Origin: DAOTXK01 sp034435395
Lineage (GTDB): Bacteria; Chloroflexota; Anaerolineae; Aggregatilineales; Ch27
Assembly: GCA_034435395.1 (NCBI GenBank)
Contig: DAOTXK010000292.1
Span: 1-22,731 of the forward strand
DNA: 22,731 nt
Reading direction: 5' to 3'
In this document: in pieces, positions 13,957 to 22,427 of the stretch
Numbering within the stretch: the first letter of the stretch is position 1
Layout: each line of letters starts with the position of its first letter
Notes under the pieces: generated by a model
Database searches by the model: none
The model's input: the letters and a program-made list of their open reading frames with translations, nothing else
What the model was told of the DNA's origin: nothing
Made by a program: the position numbers and the translations under genes

Positions 13957-16473
13957 CTAAGGCGCGCGCGTCGGCGGCTCACCGCCCCACACCGTGATCG
14001 GCTCCTCGGTCGCTTCATCCTGGTCAAACTGATCATGGGCCCCGCCCGCCCGCCGCTCGAAGATGATGCCATCCGCGTCGGCATCCACGATCACCCGGTC
14101 ACCCCGCCGGAACTCGCCCTTGAGCATCTTCACACTGAGCGGGCTTTCCACCAGGCGCTGCAAGGCGCGGCGCAAGGGGCGCGCCCCGAACTCCGGATCG
14201 TAACCCTGTTGGGCCAGCCACTGGCGAGCCTTTTCGGTCAGCTCAACGGCCAGGCCCAGCTCAGCCAGCCGCCCGCCAATGTCCTTCATCTGCAGGGTGA
14301 CGATCTGGCCGACCTCGTCCAGCGTCAGCCGGTTGAAGATGATGATCTCGTCGATGCGGTTGAGGAACTCCGGGCGGAAGGTCTTCCGCAGGGCCTCCTG
14401 AATCTTCTTGTGATCGGCCTCCAGTTCGGGACTGTCGCCAGGGACAAAACCCAGCGCGCCGCCCTTCCGGGCGAACTCCGTGCCCAGGTTGCTGGTCATG
14501 ATGATCACCGTGTTGCGGAAGTCCACCGTGCGCCCCTGGCCGTCGGTCAGCCGCCCTTCCTCCAGGATTTGCAACAGGGCGTTCCACACGTCCGCGTGCG
14601 CTTTTTCGATCTCGTCAAACAGGATCACGCGGTACGGGCGGCGGCGGACCGCCTCGGTGAGCTGGCCGCCCTCCTCGTAACCCACATACCCCGGCGGCGC
14701 GCCGAACATGCGGCTGACGGTGTGGGCCTCGCGGTATTCGCTCATGTCGATGCGGACCAGCGCGTCCTCGTCGTCGAACATAAACTCCGCCAGCGCTTTG
14801 GCCAGTTCCGTCTTGCCCACGCCGGACGAGCCGAGGAAAATGAACGAGCCGATCGGGCGGCGCGGGTCCTTGAGGCCGGAGCGGGCGCGGCGGATGGCAT
14901 CGGAGATGGCCACGATGGCCTCGTGCTGGCCGATGATGCGCTGGTGCAGCGCCTCTTCCATGCGCAGCAACTTCTCGGCTTCGGTTTCCATCATCTGGTT
15001 GACCGGGATGCCGGTCCACTTGGCGACCACCTCCGCGATGTCATCCTCATCCACGATCTCGTCCAGGGAGTTCTTTCGTCGCCACTGCTCGCGTTTGTCG
15101 TCGTACTCCTGCTCCAGCTGCACCCGCTTGGTGCGGTATTCCATGGCGCGCTCGTAATTGCGGGCCAGATGGGCCGCCTCTTCTTCCGCCTGCAACCGGT
15201 CGATCTCGGCCTTCATCTGCTTCAGTTCCGGCGGCATGGAGTACAGGGCCACGCGCAGTTTGGCGGCGGCCTCGTCCATCAGGTCGATGGCCTTGTCCGG
15301 CAGGCGGCGGTCGGTCACATACCGGTGGGAAAGCCGGGCGGCAGCTTCCAGCGCCGCGTCGGAGAACGTCACTTTATGATGGGCCTCATAACGATCGCGC
15401 AGGCCGTGCAGCATGGCGATCGTCTCCTCGACGGTCGGCTCCTCCACATACACCGGGGCAAAGCGGCGATCCAGCGCCGAATCCTTCTCGATATACTGGC
15501 GGTACTCGTCGAGCGTGGTCGCGCCGATGGCGTTGAGTTCGCCGCGCGCCAGGGCGGGCTTCATCATGTTGCTGGCGTCGAGCGCCCCCTGCGCCGCCCC
15601 GGCCCCCACGACCTGATGCAGCTCGTCAATGAAAAGGATGATGTCGCCCTCGGAGCGTTGGACCTCCTCGATGGCCGCCTTGAGCCGCTCCTCAAATTCG
15701 CCCCGGAAGCGGCTGCCGGCCACCATCGCCCCCAGGTCCAGCGCCACCACCCGCTTGCCCAGCAGGATTTCCGGCACATCGTTGGCGGCGATCTTCTGGG
15801 CCAGCCCTTCCACGATGGCCGTCTTGCCGACCCCGGCCTCGCCGATCAGCACCGGGTTGTTTTTGGTGCGGCGGCTGAGAATCTGGATCACCCGCAGGAT
15901 TTCGTCGTCGCGCCCGATCACCGGATCGAGCTTACCTTCGGCGGCCATGCGCGTCAGGTCGCGGGAGTATTTTTCCAGCGTGCGGTAGCGGCTCTCCGCT
16001 TGCGGATCGGTGACCCGCTGCCCGCCGCGCACTTCCTTGATGGCGTCCATCACCCGATCTTTGGTCACGCCCGCGTCGGACAGGATGCGGGCCACCGCCG
16101 TGCCCTGTTCATCCAGGATCGCCAGGAACACGTGCTCCGTGCTGATGTACTCATCCTTGAGGCGGTTGGCCTCGTTGTTGGCCTGGTCGATGATCCGTTT
16201 GACGCGCGGCGTGATAAACACCTGCCCCGTCCCGCCGCCGTAGATCGCCGCCTTGGGGGAAGCCTTCAGCACCTCGTCCAGCCGCTGGCGAACGCCCTCC
16301 ACATCCACGTTCAACCGGCCCAGCACCTGGGGGATCACGCCGTCCGGCTGCTCCAGGAGCGCCAGCAGGAAATGCTCCACATCGATCTGGTTGTGCCCGT
16401 AGCGCATCAAAATCTCGTTGGCCCGCGCGGCTGCGTCCTGCAGGCGCTCGGTGAAACGGTCAAATCGCATCAT
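13957..16473 (-). CDS. clpC: ClpC-type AAA+ unfoldase, ATP-binding subunit of Clp protease
   Basis: An 838-residue class I Clp ATPase. Two N-domain repeats (about 4-145) are followed by AAA1 with Walker A GEAGVGKT (211-218) and Walker B ILFIDE (279-284). A short helical middle domain (415-470), rich in Glu/Arg/Gln, matches ClpC rather than the far longer ClpB coiled coil. AAA2 has Walker A GSSGVGKT (548-555) and Walker B VILFDE (616-621). LGF (674-676) sits where the ClpP-docking tripeptide lies, so the protein should feed unfolded substrates to ClpP. The first of two adjacent ATGs (16473 and 16470) is taken as the start, where the N-domain begins (MMRFDRFTERLQDAA); GGAGG is rather far upstream. 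No CIRCE or ctsR gene is seen nearby. The last 30 residues are a variable tail. Confidence 0.93.
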   Translation of the reverse strand: MMRFDRFTERLQDAAARANEILMRYGHNQIDVEHFLLALLEQPDGVIPQVLGRLNVDVEGVRQRLDEVLKASPKAAIYGGGTGQVFITPRVKRIIDQANNEANRLKDEYISTEHVFLAILDEQGTAVARILSDAGVTKDRVMDAIKEVRGGQRVTDPQAESRYRTLEKYSRDLTRMAAEGKLDPVIGRDDEILRVIQILSRRTKNNPVLIGEAGVGKTAIVEGLAQKIAANDVPEILLGKRVVALDLGAMVAGSRFRGEFEERLKAAIEEVQRSEGDIILFIDELHQVVGAGAAQGALDASNMMKPALARGELNAIGATTLDEYRQYIEKDSALDRRFAPVYVEEPTVEETIAMLHGLRDRYEAHHKVTFSDAALEAAARLSHRYVTDRRLPDKAIDLMDEAAAKLRVALYSMPPELKQMKAEIDRLQAEEEAAHLARNYERAMEYRTKRVQLEQEYDDKREQWRRKNSLDEIVDEDDIAEVVAKWTGIPVNQMMETEAEKLLRMEEALHQRIIGQHEAIVAISDAIRRARSGLKDPRRPIGSFIFLGSSGVGKTELAKALAEFMFDDEDALVRIDMSEYREAHTVSRMFGAPPGYVGYEEGGQLTEAVRRRPYRVILFDEIEKAHADVWNALLQILEEGRLTDGQGRTVDFRNTVIIMTSNLGTEFARKGGALGFVPGDSPELEADHKKIQEALRKTFRPEFLNRIDEIIIFNRLTLDEVGQIVTLQMKDIGGRLAELGLAVELTEKARQWLAQQGYDPEFGARPLRRALQRLVESPLSVKMLKGEFRRGDRVIVDADADGIIFERRAGGAHDQFDQDEATEEPITVWGGEPPTRAP

Positions 16474-16566
16474 AGTGATCTGCTCTTTTCCTCCACGGGT
16501 GACGGCACAGCCCATCCCGCATCTTCGCCAACGCCCACACACCAGTAAACGTCCTTTCCTGCGTCG

Positions 16567-16575
16567 AGTATAACA
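16567..16575 (-). promoter_or_regulatory. Extended -10 promoter of clpC
   Basis: The minus strand reads TG-T-TATACT, an extended -10 in which the TG can replace a poor -35 (ATGAGC at 17 bp). The predicted start is near 16560, about 87 bases before the clpC ATG. The remaining 283-bp gap (16474-16756) shows no CIRCE inverted repeat. Confidence 0.55.
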
Positions 16576-16756
16576 TGACTCAGGGGTTGGCTCATCGCCC
16601 GCCGGGGCGTTCTGATGAATTTCTGAGGCGATTCTTATGCCGCGCTTACGCAGACGGTCAGCGCCCCCGCCCCTCCCACCAGGAAGCGGCCCATCTTGAG
16701 CCGCCCCCTGGCCCGCGTCCACGAGCGCTCGCCCCGCCAGCGGGGGCTGGCCGTTA

Positions 16757-18022
16757 TCACGCCCGTGGCACGCGCGAGCGGGTCAGCAGCTCCCGCGCCG
16801 CCGCGATCAGGTCGTCCACCGTCGCCAGGATCGGGTTGTCTTTACGGCCCGACAGCCGGGCGCGCCCCAGCCGCGCTTCTTCCAGCAGATCGAGGCTCTC
16901 CCACAGGTTCTCATACGGCGTCTTGACGCGCATGTTGATCGTCACCCCGGCCATGACCAGCGGCAGGTAGGCATAACTGAGGTCCATCGGCGCGTTGCCC
17001 TGCACCGCCTGCACCACTTTATCGGCATAGTGGCGGTGCTCCTCTTTGCCGCCGTACCGCCGCCCGATAGCCGATTCGACCATGGGCAGGGCCACCCGCA
17101 CCGCGTCATAGAGCGCCCCGAAATAGAGGTCCTGGGCGGTCAGCACCCCCCGATCCTCATCGGCCTTGCGCTCCTCCCGCACCAGCAGGCTGCACAACCA
17201 CTGGAACCAGCGGGCCTCGTGCAGCTCGAAGTCGCGCTCAAACTGGTAGGCGTCCTCGTAAATATAGGTGATCGTCTTGGTGATGAACAGGGACTCGCCG
17301 GGGTGAAGGGGCAGCCCGGCCTGGGCATACCGCTCGCGAGTGACCTCTTCCAGATGGTAAAAGATGTTAGCCGCCGTGAACTCCGACGCCACCCGCTCCG
17401 CCAGGGCGATGCTCCCCTCGATCTTCTCCTGCTCCAGCCGGAAATCCTGCGCCGTCCACAACGCCTCGTACTTGGGCGGGGGATGGGCAAGCCCGGCCCT
17501 GACCTGACCGGGGATGACGTCAAAGCGGGCGCGGAGCTGGCCCTCGGCGGCTTCGGCGGTATACCGCACTTCCCGCAGCACTTCCAGGCGGAAGGGGGAG
17601 ATGCCCAACACGCTGGGCGGGCGTCCGGCACCCGGCGAGCGCACCAGTCGCGGCGGCGCCAGGGGATGGGCGGCCAGCTGGATCAGCACGGGGTAACCCC
17701 GCGCGGGCGGCGTAGGCGGTTGCACCACCACCGGAATCTGAAGCACGCCCACCTCGCCTGGCGCGAGCCGCTGCCGGACCTGCTTTTTCGCCATAAAGAA
17801 GCTGAGCCGTCGCCCGGCGGAGTCTTTGCGGGGCAGGCGGACGGCTACCATCACCTCTTGTGGCTGGTCGATGGTGCTCTGGAGAAGCACCAGGACCTCA
17901 AAGGGCTGCCCCAGCGCGCAGCCGCCCGGATAGACCCCCACCGCACATTGCAGAGTTTCCAGTTCCAGGCGCTCGCCGCCCGTGATCGTGCCCAGCACAT
18001 CAGGGTAGTCGCCTTCAAACAT
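16757..18022 (-). CDS. Protein of unknown function, paralogue of the gene at 18162-19448
   Basis: A 421-residue soluble protein of a family I do not recognise. The N-terminus, DVLGTITGGERLELETLQCAV (8-28), and then GQPFEVLVLLQS with a following VAVRLPRKD segment, read as beta strands of an immunoglobulin- or arrestin-like sandwich (about 10-150). The rest (about 190-421) is mainly helical and includes EALWTAQDF, AGLPLHPGESLFITKTITYI and a strongly conserved AYLPLVMAGVTINMRVKTP near the end. No signal peptide, membrane helix or catalytic motif is seen. The ATG at 18022 has AAGGAT 6-7 bases upstream and aligns with the paralogue's start; a longer frame upstream is a shadow. It has its own promoter (18087-18115) and lies between its paralogue and clpC, all on one strand. 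Confidence 0.8.
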   Translation of the reverse strand: MFEGDYPDVLGTITGGERLELETLQCAVGVYPGGCALGQPFEVLVLLQSTIDQPQEVMVAVRLPRKDSAGRRLSFFMAKKQVRQRLAPGEVGVLQIPVVVQPPTPPARGYPVLIQLAAHPLAPPRLVRSPGAGRPPSVLGISPFRLEVLREVRYTAEAAEGQLRARFDVIPGQVRAGLAHPPPKYEALWTAQDFRLEQEKIEGSIALAERVASEFTAANIFYHLEEVTRERYAQAGLPLHPGESLFITKTITYIYEDAYQFERDFELHEARWFQWLCSLLVREERKADEDRGVLTAQDLYFGALYDAVRVALPMVESAIGRRYGGKEEHRHYADKVVQAVQGNAPMDLSYAYLPLVMAGVTINMRVKTPYENLWESLDLLEEARLGRARLSGRKDNPILATVDDLIAAARELLTRSRVPRA

Positions 18023-18086
18023 GCCGCCATCCTTGCTTCGCCGTCCGATATCCGCCCAGGAACCAGGGGAGCGTTCTCTCTCCCTC

Positions 18087-18115
18087 ATTGTAGGGGATTT
18101 CCGCCCCAATGGTAA
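18087..18115 (-). promoter_or_regulatory. Promoter between the two paralogous unknown genes
   Basis: On the minus strand, TTACCA (18115-18110) and TACAAT (18092-18087) are separated by 17 bp, matching consensus at four and five of six positions. The start near 18080 gives a leader of about 58 bases. The spacer contains a GGGG/CCCC hairpin. Confidence 0.55.
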
Positions 18116-18161
18116 TAGACGGTTAGAAAACGCTAACGAAGCGATTGGGCTGACGCAGCGC

Positions 18162-19448
18162 TCAGCCGGCCCGATCCAGGGCGCGGTCGATGAGCTGATC
18201 GACCATCTGGAAGATCGAGGCGTTGGTCTCGTCCTGCTCGCTGGCCCGCTGCTCCCGGTTTTTGCGGAGCAGCCAGATGGTCTCCCGCGCCTTTTCCTGA
18301 GGCATGACCACCCGCGCATTGGCGATCAACCCGCCCATGACCAGTGGCAGATAGGTATGCTGGAAATCCATGCCCCGGCTCTCCAGCCGCGTCATGACGC
18401 TGTCCACCAACCGGTCCTGATCCTGCTCGTCGCCGAAGTCCTCGTCCAGCACCGTGCCCACCATGGTCAGGCCCAGGCGAATGGCATCCCCCATCAACTC
18501 GTCGAAGATCAGTTCCGTCGCCAGGAATCCGGCGTTTTGGGCCGCCTCTGGCCGGTCGAACAGCACGCGGCAGGTCCGCACCAGCCATGCCGGGGGCTTT
18601 ACCTCCAGCTCATCCAGCGCTTCCAGGTCTTCCCCCAGCTCCAGCACACCCTGCTCCAGCACCAGCGTCAGCAGTTTGGCGATCACCACCGCCTCGCCCG
18701 CCCGCAACGGATAGCCGCCGGATTCCCGGAAGCGGGTTTGCACCCGGTCCAACAGGGGGAAGAAGACATTATCCCGCTTCAGCCGGGGCAGCAGGGCCAC
18801 CAGCGGGTCGCGCACGCGGTCCACCAGTAGGCGCTCGTCCACGTGATCGCGCATCGTCCACAGACTCGTCCAGCCGGGGGAGAAGTCGGCCACCGTCCCC
18901 AGGGTGGACGGTTTGATGCCAAACGAGACGGCCAGCGACGAGCGCCCGACTTGTTCGGTGGAGAACACCATCTGCTCCAGCTCCCAGATTCTTTCCTGGA
19001 CTTCCTCGGACAACTCGGTTTCCACCAATACGCCGCCGCCTGCCGGGGCGCGAACGCGCCGGGGCTTCCGGCCATCCACCACTTTCACGCCGAGGTCGAC
19101 CACCAGCTGGTAATCCTCCCCGGTCGCGGTTTTGGGGGAGCTGGACGCCGGCAGCGTGACGTAGCCGACTTCTGCCGGTCGCAGGCCGACCAGCAGGCGT
19201 TCCCGCTGGGCAAAAAAACGATTGGGTTTCTGGTTGGCATCGCGCTCTGGCAGCCGGACGCGCAGGCTCACGTCCACGTCGGCGTCCGAGGCGTTTTGCA
19301 ACAGCAAGATCACCTCAAAGGGCTGCCCGGCAGGCACATTGCGCGGACGGACCCCCAGCGCGCACTGCATCACGCTGATGTTCACCCGCTCCCCACCGGT
19401 AATCGCGCCCAGCATGTCAGGCAGATTCACCGCTTGCGGATCAGCCAT
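18162..19448 (-). CDS. Protein of unknown function, paralogue of the gene at 16757-18022
   Basis: A 428-residue soluble protein, homologous along its whole length to the next gene. Matching blocks are DMLGAITGGERVNISVMQCAL with DVLGTITGGERLELETLQCAV, GQPFEVILLLQN with GQPFEVLVLLQS, YPLRAGEAVVIAKLLTL with LPLHPGESLFITKTITY, and TYLPLVMGGLIANARVVMP with AYLPLVMAGVTINMRVKTP. The N-terminal 130 residues look like a beta sandwich and the remainder is mostly helical, with a polar C-terminal tail (NREQRASEQDETN). No catalytic motif or export signal is seen. The ATG at 19448 is chosen over an ATG 8 codons upstream because GGAGG lies 7 bases before it. Its divergence from the paralogue is deep, so the duplication is old. 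A tail role in protein quality control beside clpC is only a guess from position. Confidence 0.8.
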   Translation of the reverse strand: MADPQAVNLPDMLGAITGGERVNISVMQCALGVRPRNVPAGQPFEVILLLQNASDADVDVSLRVRLPERDANQKPNRFFAQRERLLVGLRPAEVGYVTLPASSSPKTATGEDYQLVVDLGVKVVDGRKPRRVRAPAGGGVLVETELSEEVQERIWELEQMVFSTEQVGRSSLAVSFGIKPSTLGTVADFSPGWTSLWTMRDHVDERLLVDRVRDPLVALLPRLKRDNVFFPLLDRVQTRFRESGGYPLRAGEAVVIAKLLTLVLEQGVLELGEDLEALDELEVKPPAWLVRTCRVLFDRPEAAQNAGFLATELIFDELMGDAIRLGLTMVGTVLDEDFGDEQDQDRLVDSVMTRLESRGMDFQHTYLPLVMGGLIANARVVMPQEKARETIWLLRKNREQRASEQDETNASIFQMVDQLIDRALDRAG

Positions 19449-19912
19449 GAGCGGCCTCCGATGATTCACCATCCATCGGTCGATGCCTACAGTTTAGCAG
19501 AACCGCTCGATCTGCGTTAGCGGGCCTGCGCCAGCAGACCGAATCATCCCGACAGCGCGCCAATCCACTCGCCATCCAGTACCCAGAAACCATAGAGACA
19601 TTCTTTAACCCTTTTGTGCTCTCGGTGTTCTTGGCGATTCCCCAAAATGAGATGTCCGGCTCCCGCCCTGCCCGGAGTCGGAGAGGTCGCCATCTACCAA
19701 TCCCCCTTACACACTTCTTACAGATTTGCCCACGCTGCCGACTTCCACTATAAATAAGCCGGGCAGCGATGCCAGACCCGCGTTTATCCACGTCCCCGCC
19801 CCGCTGCTGCTCGTCTCCACCGGGCATCGCACCCTCTCGCTACAGAAGCAGGAAAACAGACACCAATAGCAGCGTCTCCGCTCTTGACGCTGCCAGACAA
19901 GGAGATCTCATC
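19449..19912. other. Intergenic region between divergent genes, about 460 bp
   Basis: It separates the unknown paralogue (-) from the TSP3/PKD gene (+). It holds the promoter at 19726-19754 and a weak minus-strand -10 (TAAACT near 19490). The stretch 19612-19640, with its GTGCTCTCGGTGTTCTTGGCG core, looks like a type of phrase I recall as a dispersed intergenic repeat in several environmental genomes. No gene was supported here; the frame open upstream of 19913 is non-coding leader. Confidence 0.45.
19726..19754 (+). promoter_or_regulatory. Promoter of the TSP3/PKD surface protein gene
   Basis: TTGCCC (19726-19731) and TATAAA (19749-19754) are 17 bp apart, with four and five of six consensus matches. 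The predicted leader is about 150 bases and ends with AAGGAG (19899-19904) 8 bases before the ATG. Confidence 0.5.
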
Positions 19913-22354
19913 ATGAAACACCTGATCGTGATCCTGGCCCTGCTGGCGCTGCTGCTGCCGGCGGGGCTTCCGGCAGTGGCCCAGGGCGGGCCTGACAGCG
20001 ACGGCGACGGACTGCCCGACGCCTGGGAAATCCAGCACGGCCTCAATCCCAATTCGGACGACAGCGACGGCGACTTCATCCGTGACAACAATGAGGATAA
20101 CGACGGCGACGGCTTGAGTAACCAGACCGAATTTCGGGAAGGCACCAATCCCTTCAGCTACGACACCGACGGCGATGGCCTGGACGATGCCCTTGAAGTC
20201 AGGGGGGGCGTGACTTCTCCTGTCCGGGCCGACAGCGACGGCGACGGCATCCCCGATGCCAATGAAGATTACGACGGCGACGGGCTGAGCAACGCGGAGG
20301 AGCTCCGGTTAGGCACCGGTCTCTTCAACTCCGATACCGACGGCGATGGTCTCTCCGATGGCGAAGAAATCAGGCGGGGCTATGATCCTCGAAACCCCGA
20401 CACCGATGGCGACGGCGCTTCCGACGGCCTGGAGGCCAATGAGGATGCCTCCCTCGGCGGTGTCCCCCCCGTCGGCGGCCCCAACGCTCCGGCCGGGGAA
20501 ACCCCCTCCAACAGCACGACGGCCACTTTCCCGGACGGCTCGCAGGTCACGCTCACCCGCAACGCCGACGGCTCCTTCACGATAGTGGGGCCAAACGGCG
20601 TTTTGCTGAACTGCGTGTGCACCTGCACCCCCGTGACGACCCAGACGACGCATCCCCCGTCCTCGTCGTGGTGGCCGTTCCCCTCGGAGACGACCGGCGA
20701 CGTGTTCAACTACGGTCTGACCCAGCCGCTTTCCGACACCTTTGCCGGTAAGGCCGACATGAGCAGCGTCGCCTCGCTGGTGGGAAGTCCTCACGGGACT
20801 GTCAACCCCCTGCCGCCGACCGGAGGCCCCGGTCACCTGCATCCCGACCAGTGGTTCGTGACCACACCGACCTCTTCCGTGCCGACGCCCTGGGATGCCC
20901 CCTACTCCGGCACGGGACAGGCCACCTTCACCACCTACAACCAGACCCTGTTCGTGGGCGGCTCGTCCTGGCAGACCTATTACTGGCGGGTCGATGAACC
21001 TGAACAGGGAAGCATCAGCTTCAACACCTCGCAGAGCGCCACCTTAGGCTTTCGGGATTTTCCGTTCGGCCCCTACACTTCCACCTCGCTGCACACCCAG
21101 TATGACAACTGGGCCGACGTGACCTTCGACGGCGTGAACGTGGCCGTGGTCTTCGACGCCGACGCCGCCACCCTGGACATCACCCTGCTGGAAGGCACGG
21201 CCCGCTTCGCCGCGCCGGTGGAAGCCGAATTCGCCGCGCCGGGCGACGGCCAGACCGCTCTCCTGTTGCACGCCGGGGCTGACGGGACCATCGAGTCGCA
21301 GGAAATCCCGCTGGCCGAGGCCGAGCAGCGTTTCCCGCCGATTTTCCGCTCGCTCACCTTGTCCATCGGCATGGCCCAGCCCATCCCCGCCAGCTCAGCC
21401 GAAGCCGAACTGGTGTGGTTCGCGTTGCTAGACCTGGATAGCGATCCCGCCACCGGCCTGACCGCCACCCCTGACACCAACCCCATGTACACGGGCCTGG
21501 GTGCCGACTTCCTGGCGGACCTGATCCTGGACGAGGACGGCCAGGTCGCCGGCGAAGGGCGCTTCGTGGCGGCGCAGGAGGCCATCGTTCCTGTGACGGT
21601 CGCACTCAGCGACGATCGGCGCACACTGACGGTCTACATCCCGCTGGCGGAACTGACCGCGCAGGCCGAAACTTTGGGAGTACCCTTCTCGCCCGATTTG
21701 TTACGCTGGCGCGTGGCTGCCATCAACTACTTCGGCGAGACGGGCGCCAAAGACATCTTCCCGGAGCTGGATTTCGACTTCGGCGGACCGGCTCCAGCCC
21801 CCGCCGCGCCGCCGGCAATGCCTGCCCCACCAGCAGGTGTGCGGCTCAGCCTCTCGTCGAGCGTGACCGACGGCGGGCCGGTGGCGCGCTTTGAAGATCG
21901 TACCACCAACCCCGACCCGGATAATCCTATCGTCGCCTGGCTGTGGGACTTCGGCGATGGCACCACTGCCGCCGAGCAAAACCCACGGCACAGTTACGCC
22001 GCCGCCGGAGAATATACTGTGACGATGACCATCACCTTCGCCAACGGCGCGACGATAACGGGCAATGTTCCGGTGACCATCACCCGGGGATCGGGCGTGC
22101 CGGTGGTGCCCGCCCCGACGGACGCCTGCACGGCCACTGCCGCCAGGAACGCCAACCTGCGCGGCGGCCCCGGCACCGACTTCGCCCAGGTCGGCGGGGT
22201 GGCGGCGGGCGATCAGGTGGTCGTGACCGGGCAGAACCCGGCTGGTGACTGGTATCAACTCTGGCTAGCGGACGGGCGTCTGGCCTGGATCGCTGGTTTC
22301 CTGATCAGCGCCCCGGCGTGCCCGGCTGGATTCACCCTGCCAACGGTCGAATAG
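19913..22354 (+). CDS. Secreted multidomain protein with TSP3 calcium repeats, PKD and SH3b domains
   Basis: An 813-residue exported protein. The signal peptide is 1-24 (cleavage near AVAQ-GG). Residues 28-168 hold eight D-x-D-G-D-type loops (DSDGDG, DNDGDG, DTDGDG), the thrombospondin type 3 calcium-binding pattern. A Cys cluster, CVCTC (234-238), and a Ser/Thr/Pro stretch follow. Residues 265-480 are unrecognised and Thr/Ser-rich. Residues 495-625, with LLDLDSDPATG and a GLGADFLADLIL strand, resemble a carbohydrate-binding-like beta sandwich. A PKD domain is at 640-725 (WLWDFGDGTTAAEQNPRHSY, EYTVTMTI), and a C-terminal SH3b domain at 740-798 (NLRGGPGTDF, WYQLWLADGRLAWIAGFL). There is no membrane anchor or LPxTG signal. 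It is probably a structural, adhesive or wall-binding surface protein. The ATG at 19913 is fixed by signal peptide and ribosome binding site. Confidence 0.88.
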   Translation: MKHLIVILALLALLLPAGLPAVAQGGPDSDGDGLPDAWEIQHGLNPNSDDSDGDFIRDNNEDNDGDGLSNQTEFREGTNPFSYDTDGDGLDDALEVRGGVTSPVRADSDGDGIPDANEDYDGDGLSNAEELRLGTGLFNSDTDGDGLSDGEEIRRGYDPRNPDTDGDGASDGLEANEDASLGGVPPVGGPNAPAGETPSNSTTATFPDGSQVTLTRNADGSFTIVGPNGVLLNCVCTCTPVTTQTTHPPSSSWWPFPSETTGDVFNYGLTQPLSDTFAGKADMSSVASLVGSPHGTVNPLPPTGGPGHLHPDQWFVTTPTSSVPTPWDAPYSGTGQATFTTYNQTLFVGGSSWQTYYWRVDEPEQGSISFNTSQSATLGFRDFPFGPYTSTSLHTQYDNWADVTFDGVNVAVVFDADAATLDITLLEGTARFAAPVEAEFAAPGDGQTALLLHAGADGTIESQEIPLAEAEQRFPPIFRSLTLSIGMAQPIPASSAEAELVWFALLDLDSDPATGLTATPDTNPMYTGLGADFLADLILDEDGQVAGEGRFVAAQEAIVPVTVALSDDRRTLTVYIPLAELTAQAETLGVPFSPDLLRWRVAAINYFGETGAKDIFPELDFDFGGPAPAPAAPPAMPAPPAGVRLSLSSSVTDGGPVARFEDRTTNPDPDNPIVAWLWDFGDGTTAAEQNPRHSYAAAGEYTVTMTITFANGATITGNVPVTITRGSGVPVVPAPTDACTATAARNANLRGGPGTDFAQVGGVAAGDQVVVTGQNPAGDWYQLWLADGRLAWIAGFLISAPACPAGFTLPTVE
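19994..20416 (+). repeat. Eight Asp-rich TSP3-type calcium-binding repeats (coding)
   Basis: Near-repeats of GACAGCGACGGCGACGG and related 17-18-mers encode D-S/T/N-D-G-D-G loops at protein positions 28, 50, 62, 84, 107, 119, 141 and 163. Spacing alternates at about 12 and 22 residues, the usual pairing of short and long TSP3 units. Confidence 0.8.
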
Positions 22355-22369
22355 TCCCGAACCAATTGC

Positions 22370-22413
22370 GGACGCCAGGCACGCGCCGCCCCACCCGACC
22401 GTGCCGGGCGTCC
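22370..22413. terminator. Hairpin between convergent genes at the right end
   Basis: GGACGCC-A-GGCACG (22370-22383) pairs with CGTGCC-G-GGCGTCC (22400-22413): 13 base pairs with one A-G mismatch and a 16-base loop. It fills most of the 73-bp gap between two converging genes. There is no T-run, so it is a hairpin-type rather than a classic terminator. Confidence 0.55.
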
Positions 22414-22427
22414 ACCTATCCACCTGA

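Noticed and set aside
13768..16548. A 926-codon open frame on the plus strand across clpC
   Set aside because: It lies almost wholly opposite the clearly conserved clpC frame and begins inside the neighbouring hypothetical gene; Leu, His and Asp-rich text without motifs indicates a codon-bias artefact.
16474..16722. In-frame extension of clpC by 83 codons
   Set aside because: It contains the extended -10 promoter and no N-domain homology; family proteins start at MRFDRFTE.
16474..16756. Possible CIRCE or other heat-shock operator upstream of clpC
   Set aside because: I looked for TTAGCACTC and GAGTGCTAA arms and saw neither, nor a comparable inverted repeat.
19994..20416. Regularly spaced short repeats that could be mistaken for a CRISPR array
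   Set aside because: The repeats are in frame and encode D-x-D-G-D-G loops inside a secreted protein; spacing alternates and the repeats are degenerate.
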